Shown: positions 1-7,129, counted from the first letter of the stretch. The stretch is DNA of 9,750 nt from Nocardioidaceae bacterium (GCA_013696365.1 JACCYS010000034.1:1-9750), one strand, 5' to 3'. The notes: a model not told the origin generated them from the sequence alone. A program made the numbers and translations.

Positions 1-1646
1 GCCCGTCCGATCGTCTGGATCAGCGAGGTCCCCGAACGCAGGAATCCCTCCTTGTCGGCGTCCAGGATCGCCACCAGGCTCACCTCGGGCAGGTCGAGCC
101 CCTCGCGCAGCAGGTTGATCCCGACCAGTACGTCGAAGTCGCCCATCCGCAGCTCGCGCAACAGCTCGATGCGGCGCAGCGTGTCGACCTCGCTGTGCAA
201 GTACCGGGTGCGGATGCCGGCCTCGAGCAGATAGTCGGTGAGGTCCTCCGACATCTTCTTGGTCAGCGTGGTGACCAGGACCCGCTCGCCCCTCTCGGCG
301 CGCAACCGGATCTCGTGGATCAGGTCGTCGATCTGGCCCTTGGTCGGCTTGACCACCACCTCGGGGTCGACCAGGCCGGTCGGCCGGATGATCTGCTGCA
401 CGACCCCGTCGCCGCGGTGCAGCTCGTACGAGCCCGGGGTGGCCGAAGAATACACCGTCTGGCCGATCCGCTCAACGAACTCCTCCCAGCGCAGCGGCCG
501 GTTGTCCATCGCGCTCGGCAACCGGAAACCGTGCTCGACCAGGGTCCGTTTGCGGGACATGTCGCCTTCGTACATGCCCCCGATCTGCGGCACCGTCACG
601 TGCGACTCGTCGATGACCAGCAGGAAGTCCGCCGGAAAGTAGTCGAGCAGGCAGTGCGGAGCCGACCCCTGCACACGCCCATCGGTGTGCCGGGAGTAGT
701 TCTCGATGCCCGAGCAGCTGCCGACCTGCCGCATCATCTCGATGTCGTAGGTCGTACGCATCCGCAGCCGTTGCGCCTCCAGCAGCTTGCCTTGGCGTTC
801 CAGCTCGCCAAGTCGTTGCTCCAGCTCGGCTTCAATGCTGATGATCGCCTGCTCCATCTTCTCCGGAGCCGTCACGTAGTGCGTCGCCGCACCGATGTAG
901 ATCTCCTGCTCCTCGCTGATGATCTCACCAGTCAACGGGTGCATCATCATCAACCGCTCGATCTCGTCGCCAAAGAACTCCACCCGCACGGCGAGCTCTT
1001 GGTAGACCGGGAACACCTCCAGGGTGTCACCGCGCACCCGGAACGTGCCCCGAGTCCCGGCCAGATCATTGCGTGCGTACTGCACGTCGACGAGCTTGCG
1101 CAGCAGCCCGTCGCGGTCCATCTCTGCGCCGACCTCGACATGGATCATCCGGTTGAGATACTCGCTGGCCGAGCCAAGCCCATAGATGCAGGACACGGTC
1201 GCGACCACCACCACGTCGCGCCGGGTCAGCAACGACCAGGTCGCCGAGTGCCGCAGCCGCTCGACCTCGTCGTTGATGGACGAGTCCTTCTCGATGTAGG
1301 TATCGGTCTGCGGGACGTACGCCTCAGGCTGGTAATAGTCGTAGTAGGAGACGAAGTACTCGACCGCGTTCTCGGGGAAGAAGTGCCGCAACTCGTTGGC
1401 GTACTGTGCCGCCAGCGTCTTGTTGGGCTGCATCACCAGGATCGGGCGCTGCAGCCGCTCGGCGAGCCAGGCGACCGTCGCGGTCTTGCCGGTGCCGGTG
1501 GCGCCGAGCAGCACAACATCCTGCTCGCCGGCCTCGACCCGGCGGGCCAGATCCTCGATGGCTGTCGGCTGGTCACCGGACGGCTGGAAGTCGCTGACCA
1601 CCTCGAAAGGCGCCACCGCACGCTGCAGATCGTTTACTGCTCTCAT
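1..1646 (-). CDS. uvrB: UvrABC excinuclease subunit B, 3' end cut off by window edge
   Basis: UvrB is the damage-verifying helicase-like subunit of nucleotide excision repair. It is loaded by UvrA and recruits UvrC for dual incision in the cytoplasm. About 548 residues are visible of a family usually 660-720 long. The N-terminus reads MRAVNDLQRAVAPFEVVSDF and then QPSGDQPTAI, typical of UvrB. Walker A is GATGTGKT at residues 48-55 (Lys54). The DNA-clamping beta-hairpin signature (YYDYYQPEAYVPQTDTY) is at about 101-117, and a DESH Walker B box lies near residue 345. Near the window edge come the helicase motifs LVGINLLREGLDLPE and then SLIQTIGRA, where the sequence runs out. The C-terminal UvrC-binding UVR segment lies outside the window. 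The ATG at 1644-1646 matches the family N-terminus, with only a weak AGG-like site upstream. It lies 46 bp downstream of the glycosylase gene on the same strand, so co-transcription is likely. I see no LexA-type palindrome in that gap. Confidence 0.97.
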   Translation of the reverse strand, partial: MRAVNDLQRAVAPFEVVSDFQPSGDQPTAIEDLARRVEAGEQDVVLLGATGTGKTATVAWLAERLQRPILVMQPNKTLAAQYANELRHFFPENAVEYFVSYYDYYQPEAYVPQTDTYIEKDSSINDEVERLRHSATWSLLTRRDVVVVATVSCIYGLGSASEYLNRMIHVEVGAEMDRDGLLRKLVDVQYARNDLAGTRGTFRVRGDTLEVFPVYQELAVRVEFFGDEIERLMMMHPLTGEIISEEQEIYIGAATHYVTAPEKMEQAIISIEAELEQRLGELERQGKLLEAQRLRMRTTYDIEMMRQVGSCSGIENYSRHTDGRVQGSAPHCLLDYFPADFLLVIDESHVTVPQIGGMYEGDMSRKRTLVEHGFRLPSAMDNRPLRWEEFVERIGQTVYSSATPGSYELHRGDGVVQQIIRPTGLVDPEVVVKPTKGQIDDLIHEIRLRAERGERVLVTTLTKKMSEDLTDYLLEAGIRTRYLHSEVDTLRRIELLRELRMGDFDVLVGINLLREGLDLPEVSLVAILDADKEGFLRSGTSLIQTIGR

Positions 1647-1692
1647 GCCGATCAGCCTACGACCGGGCACCGACAGACGCCGGGCACGCCGG

Positions 1693-2637
1693 TTAGCGGT
1701 AGCGCGTCGGCAGGTGCCGCCTGGGTGCCATCCGGGGTCCCCGCCGCGGCGTCCTGGCGCCGCATAGCTCGACCAGTCGCTGCACCCGGTAGCGGTGCGG
1801 ACGATACGGCGCCAGCAGGGCGGCCAAGCCGGCATCGTCGACCGGGCGGCCGGTGAGGGTATGGCCAATGTCTGCAGGCACGTGCAAGTCACCGAAGCTC
1901 ACCGCATCGGCATCACCGTGCGCCCGCTGCCGCACCTCGGCAGCCGTCCACCGCCCGACCCCCTGGAGGCTGCACAGCCGACGCTCGACCTCGGTGGCCG
2001 GCAGTCCGACAGTCCGCTCTAGCGAGGTCGCCAGCCGCGCGGCCAGCACCGCCGTGCGGGACCGAGCCGGGTCGACCGGCAGCCGCAGCCACTCCCAGGA
2101 GGGGATTGCCGCGACGGTCGCGGGTGTGGGGGTGACCCACAGGCCCCGCTCCGCACCGGGACCGGGAGCAGGCTCACCAAACCCGCGCAGCAACGCCCGC
2201 CAGCCAGCCCACGCCTCCTGTCCGGTGACCTTCTGCTCAAGCACGGCGGCCAGCAGCGCTTCGAACACCAGGTCGGTCCGCGGCACCCGCCAGTGCGGAT
2301 GCCGCCGGATCGCCCCCCGCAGAAAGGAGTCGCCGCACCCGAGCCCATTGCCGAAGGTGTCGCCCCTGAAGTCACCGGCACCAACGTCGTCGTCGCCGAG
2401 CATCTGCGGCAGCCGGTCCAGCGTCCACACCGCACCCGGCCCCCACGAGCGTGCGTGCACCTCGGCACCGGCGGCACGGGTTTCGACCTGCAACGTGGCC
2501 GCACCCTCGGGTGTCCGCAGAGAGCGCCACACCACCGCACGGTCGAGGATGAACGCTGGGTCGCCAGCTCCCCGCCGCAGCGTCGCCCAGATGGTCAGCA
2601 CCGGCACCGGGCGCCCGGGACGCCAACACCGCGTCAT
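1693..2637 (-). CDS. AlkA-like DNA-3-methyladenine glycosylase (HhH-GPD superfamily)
   Basis: This is a monofunctional base-excision glycosylase that should remove alkylated bases such as 3-methyladenine, leaving an abasic site. It has 314 residues from the ATG at 2635-2637. The N-terminal beta-rich part begins MTRCWRPGRP, as is common in actinobacterial members. The helix-hairpin-helix is at about 221-245 and contains LQGVGRWTA. The Gly/Pro-rich loop with the catalytic aspartate follows as SFGDLHVP, with Asp250 at the position of AlkA Asp238 and OGG1 Asp268 by motif alignment. No FeS-cluster cysteines follow, as expected for the AlkA branch. An in-frame GTG at 2644-2646 would add three residues and may be a leaderless start (see the -10 candidate). 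The reading frame stays open to 2796, but that extension overlaps the divergent ligase and looks non-coding. uvrB follows 46 bp downstream on the same strand, which suggests a small repair operon. Family assignment is firm; substrate preference is inferred. Confidence 0.88.
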   Translation of the reverse strand: MTRCWRPGRPVPVLTIWATLRRGAGDPAFILDRAVVWRSLRTPEGAATLQVETRAAGAEVHARSWGPGAVWTLDRLPQMLGDDDVGAGDFRGDTFGNGLGCGDSFLRGAIRRHPHWRVPRTDLVFEALLAAVLEQKVTGQEAWAGWRALLRGFGEPAPGPGAERGLWVTPTPATVAAIPSWEWLRLPVDPARSRTAVLAARLATSLERTVGLPATEVERRLCSLQGVGRWTAAEVRQRAHGDADAVSFGDLHVPADIGHTLTGRPVDDAGLAALLAPYRPHRYRVQRLVELCGARTPRRGPRMAPRRHLPTRYR

Positions 2638-2652
2638 CTGCAGCACGCGTCG

Positions 2653-2658
2653 AGTATC
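2653..2658 (-). promoter_or_regulatory. Candidate -10 box for the glycosylase-uvrB transcript
   Basis: Read on the minus strand this is GATACT, one base off TATACT. Six bases after it comes an in-frame GTG (2644-2646), and nine bases after that the ATG at 2637. No Shine-Dalgarno sequence is visible in front of either codon. That geometry fits a leaderless actinobacterial transcript starting at the GTG. No convincing -35 hexamer is seen at 16-19 bp spacing, so this rests on the -10 alone. Confidence 0.35.
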
Positions 2659-2731
2659 GCCGAGCGACCGACCACTGCGTCGGTCACCGTCGACCGAAGC
2701 GGCTGTCGGCGCTCGCCGCAATGATGGGGCT

Positions 2732-4288
2732 GTGCTGTTCGCCGAGCTGGTCGAGACCTCGCGGACCGTGGCAGGCAACCCCGCCCGCACCGCCAAGCGC
2801 GCCCTGCTGGCCCACCTGTTGCGCGCGGCGGACTCCGACGAGATCGAGATCGAGATCGCCGTCGCCTACCTCGCCGGCGAGCTGCGGCAGCGCCGCACCG
2901 GCATCGGCTGGCGCTCGCTGGGGGACCCGCCTGCCCCGGCCGGCTTGCCGTCGTTGACCTTGTTGGAGGTCGATACCGCGTTGGCCGAGATCGCGGCGAC
3001 GTCCGGCAGCGGCAGTCAGCAGGCGCGCCGGACGGCGCTCGAGACGCTGCTGGGCCGGGCCACCGCCGCCGAGCAGGACCTGCTGCGTCGCCTGCTCGTC
3101 GGCGAGGTGCGACAGGGGGCGCTGGATGCGCTGGTGCTCGAGGCGCTCGCCGACGCGCTGGCCGTCCCGGCCGCGGTCGTGCGACGCGCCGCAATGTTGC
3201 TTGGGTCGTCGGCGGCGGCGGCCCGGGTCGCCACCACCCACGGTGTCGACGGGTTGCTGGCCGCCACCCTGCAGGTCGGCCGTCCGGTGCGGCCGATGCT
3301 GGCCGCATCCGCACCAGACGTGGACGCCGCTCTCGACCGGCTGGCGTCGGGCGGCGGACCGGTGCTGGTGGACGCCAAGCTCGACGGCATCCGCATCCAG
3401 GCCCATAAGAGCGGTTCGGACGTGCTGGTGGTGACCAGGACGCTCGACGACATCACTGACCGGCTGCCCGAGGTGGTCGAGCAGGTGCGCGCCCTGCCAG
3501 CGGACCGTCTCGTTGTTGACGGTGAGGCGGTGGCGCTGCGACCCGACGGCCGTCCGCAACCGTTTCAGGTCACCGCGGCGCGGACGGCGTCGCGAGGCGA
3601 CGTGGCGACGCTGCGGACGACCACGCCGTTGTCGACGTACCTGTTTGACCTGCTGCACCTCGACGGGCGTGACCTGCTCCCCGAGCCCTTGACCACCCGC
3701 GCCGACCTGCTGGCGGCGTTGGCACCGCCCGACCTGCTCGTGCCCCGACTGCGCACCGCCGACCGGTCGACAGCTGCGGGCTTTTTCGCCGACGCGATCC
3801 GCCAGGGCCACGAGGGGGTCGTGCTCAAGGCGCCGGATGCGCCGTATGAGGCCGGCCGCCGCGGCGCCGCCTGGGTCAAGGTCAAGCCCCGGCACACTCT
3901 CGACCTGGTGGTGCTCGCCGCCGAGTGGGGGCACGGGCGGCGCACCGGCCGGCTGTCCAACCTGCACCTCGGCGCCCGCCGCGACGACGTGACCGCGCCC
4001 ACCGGACCAGACGACTTCGTCATGCTCGGCAAGACCTTCAAGGGCCTGACCGACCAGCTGCTGGGCTGGCAGACCGAGCAGCTGCTCGCCCGCGAGGTGG
4101 GCCGCTCCGGCTATGTCGTTTGGGTGCGTCCCGAGCTGGTGGTCGAGATCGCCGTCGACGGCGTGCAGAGATCCACCCGCTACCCCGGCGGGGTCGCGCT
4201 GCGGTTCGCCCGGGTGCTGCGCTACCGAGACGACAAGGGACCGGGTGGGGTCGACACACTCGATACCGTCCGGGCGCTGCTGACGTGA
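2732..4288 (+). CDS. ligB: ATP-dependent DNA ligase, LigB type
   Basis: This enzyme seals nicks in duplex DNA through a ligase-AMP intermediate. It has 518 residues from a GTG start; mycobacterial LigB is about 507. An N-terminal alpha-helical DNA-binding domain spans roughly 1-185 and includes SWLSGELPQR-like text (YLAGELRQRRTGIGW, 47-60) and GEVRQGALDALV (124-135). The adenylation domain holds motif I DAKLDG at 214-219 with nucleotide-accepting Lys216, motif III VVDGEAVAL at 261-269, motif IIIa YLFDLLHLDG at 303-312, motif IV EGVVLK at 361-366, and motif V WVKVKP at 381-386. The OB-fold domain ends with motif VI RFARVLRYRDDKG at 491-503. There is no polymerase or nuclease domain, so it is not a LigD fusion. 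The frame is open upstream to 1853 but has no family similarity there and is antisense to the glycosylase, so GTG 2732 was chosen. It is divergent from the glycosylase-uvrB pair and convergent with the secreted-protein gene. Confidence 0.93.
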   Translation: MLFAELVETSRTVAGNPARTAKRALLAHLLRAADSDEIEIEIAVAYLAGELRQRRTGIGWRSLGDPPAPAGLPSLTLLEVDTALAEIAATSGSGSQQARRTALETLLGRATAAEQDLLRRLLVGEVRQGALDALVLEALADALAVPAAVVRRAAMLLGSSAAAARVATTHGVDGLLAATLQVGRPVRPMLAASAPDVDAALDRLASGGGPVLVDAKLDGIRIQAHKSGSDVLVVTRTLDDITDRLPEVVEQVRALPADRLVVDGEAVALRPDGRPQPFQVTAARTASRGDVATLRTTTPLSTYLFDLLHLDGRDLLPEPLTTRADLLAALAPPDLLVPRLRTADRSTAAGFFADAIRQGHEGVVLKAPDAPYEAGRRGAAWVKVKPRHTLDLVVLAAEWGHGRRTGRLSNLHLGARRDDVTAPTGPDDFVMLGKTFKGLTDQLLGWQTEQLLAREVGRSGYVVWVRPELVVEIAVDGVQRSTRYPGGVALRFARVLRYRDDKGPGGVDTLDTVRALLT

Positions 4289-4327
4289 AGCACCGCCAGG
4301 CCGCGGCCGTCGTATAGCAGTGCTGGG

Positions 4328-5614
4328 TCAGCCCCGCTTGATCTCGAGCCGGGCGTTACCAAGCTCGGCCACGGTGTCGTCGCTGGTGTCGGCCGGTGTG
4401 CCGTTGTTCAGCGTGACGACCACCGCCGTCACGTCCAGGCCGATGCGTGACTTGTTCACCACCTTGACCCGGTAGCTGCCCACGCCTGCGACCTGCTGCT
4501 CCTCGCCGGCGGCCGGGGTCGGCTGCTCCTCGCCGTTGACCAGGATGCTGCCGACCCCTGTCTCCTTGGCTGTGCGGTTGACGTCCCCGTCGGCCTGGCG
4601 GACGACCCGGGCGCGGGCCACGATGTTCCTGAACACCAGCGTGCCGCCGCTGAACCCGACGCGGTCGATGCGGCTGAGGGTGAACCCGTCGGCCGAGTTC
4701 CGGCCGTTCTGTTCGCCGAAGGCCGAGGAGATCTGCTCGCCGACCACGCCGAAGTCGGCCGTGGCGCGGCCCTGCCGGGTCTCGAGCACCTCGCCGTTGG
4801 TGCCCGGGCACGGCATCGGCTGCTTGGCCGACTGACCGGTCTGCGCGATCGTCCCGGTGCGCGACTTGGTGCCGAACGCCTGACCGCCGAAGATGCCGCC
4901 CTCGACGTTGCCGTCGATGCGGGAGAACGCCCGGCCCACCTTCTCGATGGTGCCGCCAGAGCCGTCCTCCTGGTAGCGCAGCACGTTCACCCCGCCGAGG
5001 GCCGCGCGCTGGTTGCTGCGCTTGACCTGGTAGTTGACGGTGAGCGTGCCGGTGCTCCCGCCGTCGGTCGCGACGACCGGGAACGACTGCTCCTGCCCGT
5101 CGGTGGGCAGGTCGATGGGGACTCCACCGATCGTCAGGGTACCGATGCTGGAGCTGGTACGAGAGACGTAGCCGTCGCGGTTGTTCGCGCTGAACACCTT
5201 CCCTTGGGCGTTACTGAAGGCGACCGCTCCACCGGCCAGGGTGCCGTCCTCGATCTGGACCGTCGAAACCACCGATACCTGGCTGCCTGCCTCCTGGGTG
5301 AAGTTGCGCGTGCTCACGTTGTTGAGCTGCACGCCGTCGCCGTCTCCGGTCGCGGCGGTGAAGTTCTCCCGGCTCCGCGGGACCACCCGGGTGCACCCGA
5401 GGAACGACAGCGCGGTGGCGCCCGAGTCGGCGTTGGGGTTGTTCTTGGTCTTGGAACCGTACGACTGGGCGTCAAAGCTGAAGTTTGTGACCCGTTCTGC
5501 CGGCGCGGCCTGCGCGGGTAGCGCCGAGACGGCAACCAGGCCGGTGCCGGTGAGTCCGGCAACGGCCAGAGCGACCGCGCACCGCCGGGTGCGGGTTGCT
5601 GGGTGAGCGAACAT
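4328..5614 (-). CDS. Secreted protein of unknown function with two tandem beta-rich repeats
   Basis: I do not recognise a function. The product has 428 residues. An N-terminal signal peptide has basic residues at 8-11 (RTRR), a hydrophobic stretch at about 13-32 and a likely signal peptidase I site after AQA (residue 36). The TRR before the hydrophobic core could also be a Tat signal. There is no lipobox and no LPXTG or C-terminal membrane anchor, so it should be released or loosely wall-associated. The mature part is rich in Gly, Val, Thr, Asn and Ser, and is predicted beta. It is two units, about 44-233 and 238-426, matching in register at 195 residues: FDAQSYGSK/FGGQAFGTK, Cys74/Cys269, then GGAVAFSN/GGTLVFRN and VSRT/VNRT. 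The general pattern recalls the actinobacterial 'choice-of-anchor P' secreted families, but I am unsure. The ATG at 5612-5614 is set by a strong Shine-Dalgarno sequence; the frame extends to 5680 without one. It converges on ligB and follows the thiolase by 155 bp on the same strand. Confidence 0.85.
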   Translation of the reverse strand: MFAHPATRTRRCAVALAVAGLTGTGLVAVSALPAQAAPAERVTNFSFDAQSYGSKTKNNPNADSGATALSFLGCTRVVPRSRENFTAATGDGDGVQLNNVSTRNFTQEAGSQVSVVSTVQIEDGTLAGGAVAFSNAQGKVFSANNRDGYVSRTSSSIGTLTIGGVPIDLPTDGQEQSFPVVATDGGSTGTLTVNYQVKRSNQRAALGGVNVLRYQEDGSGGTIEKVGRAFSRIDGNVEGGIFGGQAFGTKSRTGTIAQTGQSAKQPMPCPGTNGEVLETRQGRATADFGVVGEQISSAFGEQNGRNSADGFTLSRIDRVGFSGGTLVFRNIVARARVVRQADGDVNRTAKETGVGSILVNGEEQPTPAAGEEQQVAGVGSYRVKVVNKSRIGLDVTAVVVTLNNGTPADTSDDTVAELGNARLEIKRG

Positions 5615-5619
5615 GGGGG

Positions 5620-5626
5620 TCCTCCC
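5620..5626 (-). promoter_or_regulatory. Shine-Dalgarno sequence deciding the secreted-protein start
   Basis: Read on the minus strand this is GGGAGGA, five bases before the ATG at 5614. It is the strongest ribosome-binding site in the window. It favours that ATG over the in-frame codons further upstream at 5638 and 5680. Confidence 0.75.
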
Positions 5627-5663
5627 GATAGCGAGCATGAGGCGCCTACCAGGCAAACGGTAA

Positions 5664-5676
5664 TTACTCGGAGTTG
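5664..5676. promoter_or_regulatory. Possible operator upstream of the secreted-protein gene
   Basis: The bases TTACTCGGAGTTG contain the odd-centred palindrome ACTCGGAGT in an unusually AT-rich patch 50-60 bp upstream of the secreted-protein start. The TTACTCG core recurs in the fadA2/fabG4 divergent gap at 7116-7122, where AGTT also follows, one base further away. It is a candidate site for a shared regulator, by pattern only. Confidence 0.25.
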
Positions 5677-5712
5677 CCAAAGCATCACTGGGCGCCGAAC
5701 GATGTACCTGCG

Positions 5713-5750
5713 CGGTCCAGTCAGCCGATATCGGCCAGCCGAACGGACCG
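5713..5750. repeat. Nested inverted repeats between the thiolase and secreted-protein genes
   Basis: A perfect 12-bp palindrome, GCCGATATCGGC (5724-5735), is flanked by outer arms CGGTCC (5713-5718) and GGACCG (5745-5750). It starts about 20 bp beyond the thiolase stop on the minus strand. It could form a hairpin that ends the thiolase transcript, although no U-run follows. It could equally be a protein-binding site for the downstream gene. Confidence 0.35.
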
Positions 5751-5769
5751 AACCCACGCTGGCGGCGTT

Positions 5770-7056
5770 TCAGCGCTCCAGGATCGCCGTCACCCCTTGT
5801 CCACCTGCGGCGCAGATCGAGATGGCACCACGGCCCGAGCCCCGCTCGTACAGCAGTTTGGCGAGGGTGGCGACGATCCGCCCGCCGGTCGCAGCAAACG
5901 GGTGCCCGGCAGCCAGCGACGATCCGGCGACGTTCAGCCGGTCGCGGTCCACCGAGCCGAGCGGAGCATCACGACCCAGCCGCTCCTTGCAGAAGATGGG
6001 GTCTTCCCAGGCACGCAGCGTGGTGAGCACCTGCGAAGCGAACGCCTCGTGGATCTCGACGAAGTCACACTCCTGCAATGCCAGCCCAGCCCGGTCCAGC
6101 ATCCGTGGCATCGCGTACGCGGGCGCCATCAGCAGCCCCTCCGCGCCGTGCACGTAGTCGACCGCCGCAGTCTCGTGCTCGGTCAGGTAGGCCCACGGCT
6201 CCCAGCCCCGCCGCTTGGCCTCGTCTTCGGAGCACAGCAGCACCACCGACGCCCCGTCGGTCAGCGGGGTCGAGTTGCCGGCGGTCATCGTGGCCGACTC
6301 CCCCGTGCCGAACACCGGACGCATCCCCGCCAGCGTCTCCGCCGAGGTGTCCGCGCGCAGGTTGCCGTCGCGTTCCAGACCGAGGTACGGGGTGACCAGG
6401 TCGTCGAAGAAGCCACGCTCGTACGCGGCGGCCAGCCGGTGATGCGAGGCCACCGCCAGCGCGTCCTGCTCCTCGCGGCCGATCTGCCACTCGACGGCGG
6501 TCAGCGCCGCGGACTCCCCCATCGACAGCCCCGTGCGGGGCTCCTTGCTCTGCGGTCCGGCGGGGATGAGATGCCCCGGCCGCAGGCCGAGCAGTGCCTT
6601 GACTCTGCCCTGCGGGGTGCGGGCCCGACTCGCTGCAAGCAACACCTGACGGAGCGGCTCGCTGACTGTGATCGGCGCGTCCGACGTGGTGTCGGTGCCG
6701 CCGGCGATGCCCACCTCGATGTGGCCGAGGGCGATCTTGTTGGCCACCGACAGGACGGCTTGCAGGCCGGTGTCACAGGCCTGCTGCAGGTCGTAGGCGG
6801 GGGTGCTGGGTGCCAGCACCGAACCCAGCACCGCCTCGCGGGTGAGGTTGAAGTCTCGGCTGTGCTTGAGGACCGCCCCGGCAACGACCTCACCGACCCG
6901 CTCGTCGGCCAGCCCGTACCGCCGGGCCAGGCCGTCGATCGCGGTGGTCAGCATGTCGATGTTCGACGCTCGGGCGTACTGCTTGTTCGAGCGCGCGAAC
7001 GGGATCCGGTTGCCGCCGACGATGGCGACTCGGCGGACGGTCGAGGAACGGGGCAT
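5770..7056 (-). CDS. fadA2: Acetyl-CoA acetyltransferase / 3-ketoacyl-CoA thiolase, FadA2 type
   Basis: This thiolase cleaves 3-ketoacyl-CoA with CoA, or condenses acyl-CoAs in reverse. It has 428 residues. The catalytic set is complete: nucleophile Cys94 in LQQACDTGLQA, His336 in HEAFA (336-340), His385 in AAGHPFAATGGR, and the acid/base Cys415 in SICAAGGQG. The opening VRRVAIVGGNRIPFARSNKQ, then VLKHSRDFN and GLSMGE, follow mycobacterial FadA2 (Rv0243) nearly word for word as I remember it. The GHPFAATG loop places it in the FadI/trifunctional-beta-like branch rather than the short biosynthetic thiolases. The residue after the nucleophile is Asp, where I recall Gly in FadA2. The ATG at 7054-7056 has GGAGGT nine bases upstream. 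The gene is divergent from the reductase-hydratase operon across 103 bp, as in mycobacteria. No fadE5-like acyl-CoA dehydrogenase is adjacent here. Confidence 0.95.
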   Translation of the reverse strand: MPRSSTVRRVAIVGGNRIPFARSNKQYARASNIDMLTTAIDGLARRYGLADERVGEVVAGAVLKHSRDFNLTREAVLGSVLAPSTPAYDLQQACDTGLQAVLSVANKIALGHIEVGIAGGTDTTSDAPITVSEPLRQVLLAASRARTPQGRVKALLGLRPGHLIPAGPQSKEPRTGLSMGESAALTAVEWQIGREEQDALAVASHHRLAAAYERGFFDDLVTPYLGLERDGNLRADTSAETLAGMRPVFGTGESATMTAGNSTPLTDGASVVLLCSEDEAKRRGWEPWAYLTEHETAAVDYVHGAEGLLMAPAYAMPRMLDRAGLALQECDFVEIHEAFASQVLTTLRAWEDPIFCKERLGRDAPLGSVDRDRLNVAGSSLAAGHPFAATGGRIVATLAKLLYERGSGRGAISICAAGGQGVTAILER

Positions 7057-7065
7057 GACGGCTGC

Positions 7066-7071
7066 ACCTCC
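7066..7071 (-). promoter_or_regulatory. Shine-Dalgarno sequence of the thiolase gene
   Basis: GGAGGT on the minus strand, nine bases before the ATG at 7056. It confirms that start. Confidence 0.7.
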
Positions 7072-7115
7072 GTGCTGACGGCGGCGGTGCCGTTTGGCCC
7101 CGCAGTCCCCGTAAG

Positions 7116-7129
7116 TTACTCGTCAGTTA
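7116..7129. promoter_or_regulatory. Candidate operator in the fadA2-fabG4 divergent gap
   Basis: TTACT, four bases (CGTC), then AGTTA forms an imperfect inverted repeat in the middle of the 103-bp divergent gap. It overlaps the only TANNNT-like -10 candidates there: TAGGTT at 7128-7133 on the plus strand and TAACTT on the minus strand. A repressor bound here could control both directions at once. TetR-family acyl-CoA-responsive regulators commonly use such sites, but none is encoded in the window, so the regulator is unknown. Confidence 0.4.

Noticed and set aside
1647..1692. SOS (LexA) box controlling uvrB
   Set aside because: I looked for the actinobacterial GAAC-N4-GTTC type palindrome here and in the 2638-2731 gap and found none.
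195..1856. 553-codon plus-strand open frame opposite uvrB
   Set aside because: It is exactly antisense to strongly conserved uvrB. The product is His/Arg/Leu-rich with no recognisable domain, typical of spurious open frames in GC-rich DNA.
1853..2731. In-frame N-terminal extension of ligB
   Set aside because: The added 293 residues are Arg/Ser/Pro-rich, unlike any ligase, and are antisense to the glycosylase. LigB homology begins at the GTG at 2732.
2647..2796. In-frame N-terminal extension of the glycosylase
   Set aside because: It runs into the ligB coding region, has no family match, and the MTRxWRP start is typical of the family.
2684..3967. 427-codon minus-strand open frame opposite ligB
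   Set aside because: It is antisense to the ligase adenylation motifs. The translation is Gln/Arg/His/Gly-rich without domain features.
2732..4288. LigD-type NHEJ ligase
   Set aside because: There are no polymerase or phosphoesterase domains and no Ku gene nearby. The N-terminal domain text matches LigB.
4289..4327. GGCCGCGGCC palindrome in the ligB/secreted-protein convergent gap as a terminator
   Set aside because: It is a 10-bp self-complementary block with no loop and no U-run, which is common by chance at this GC content.
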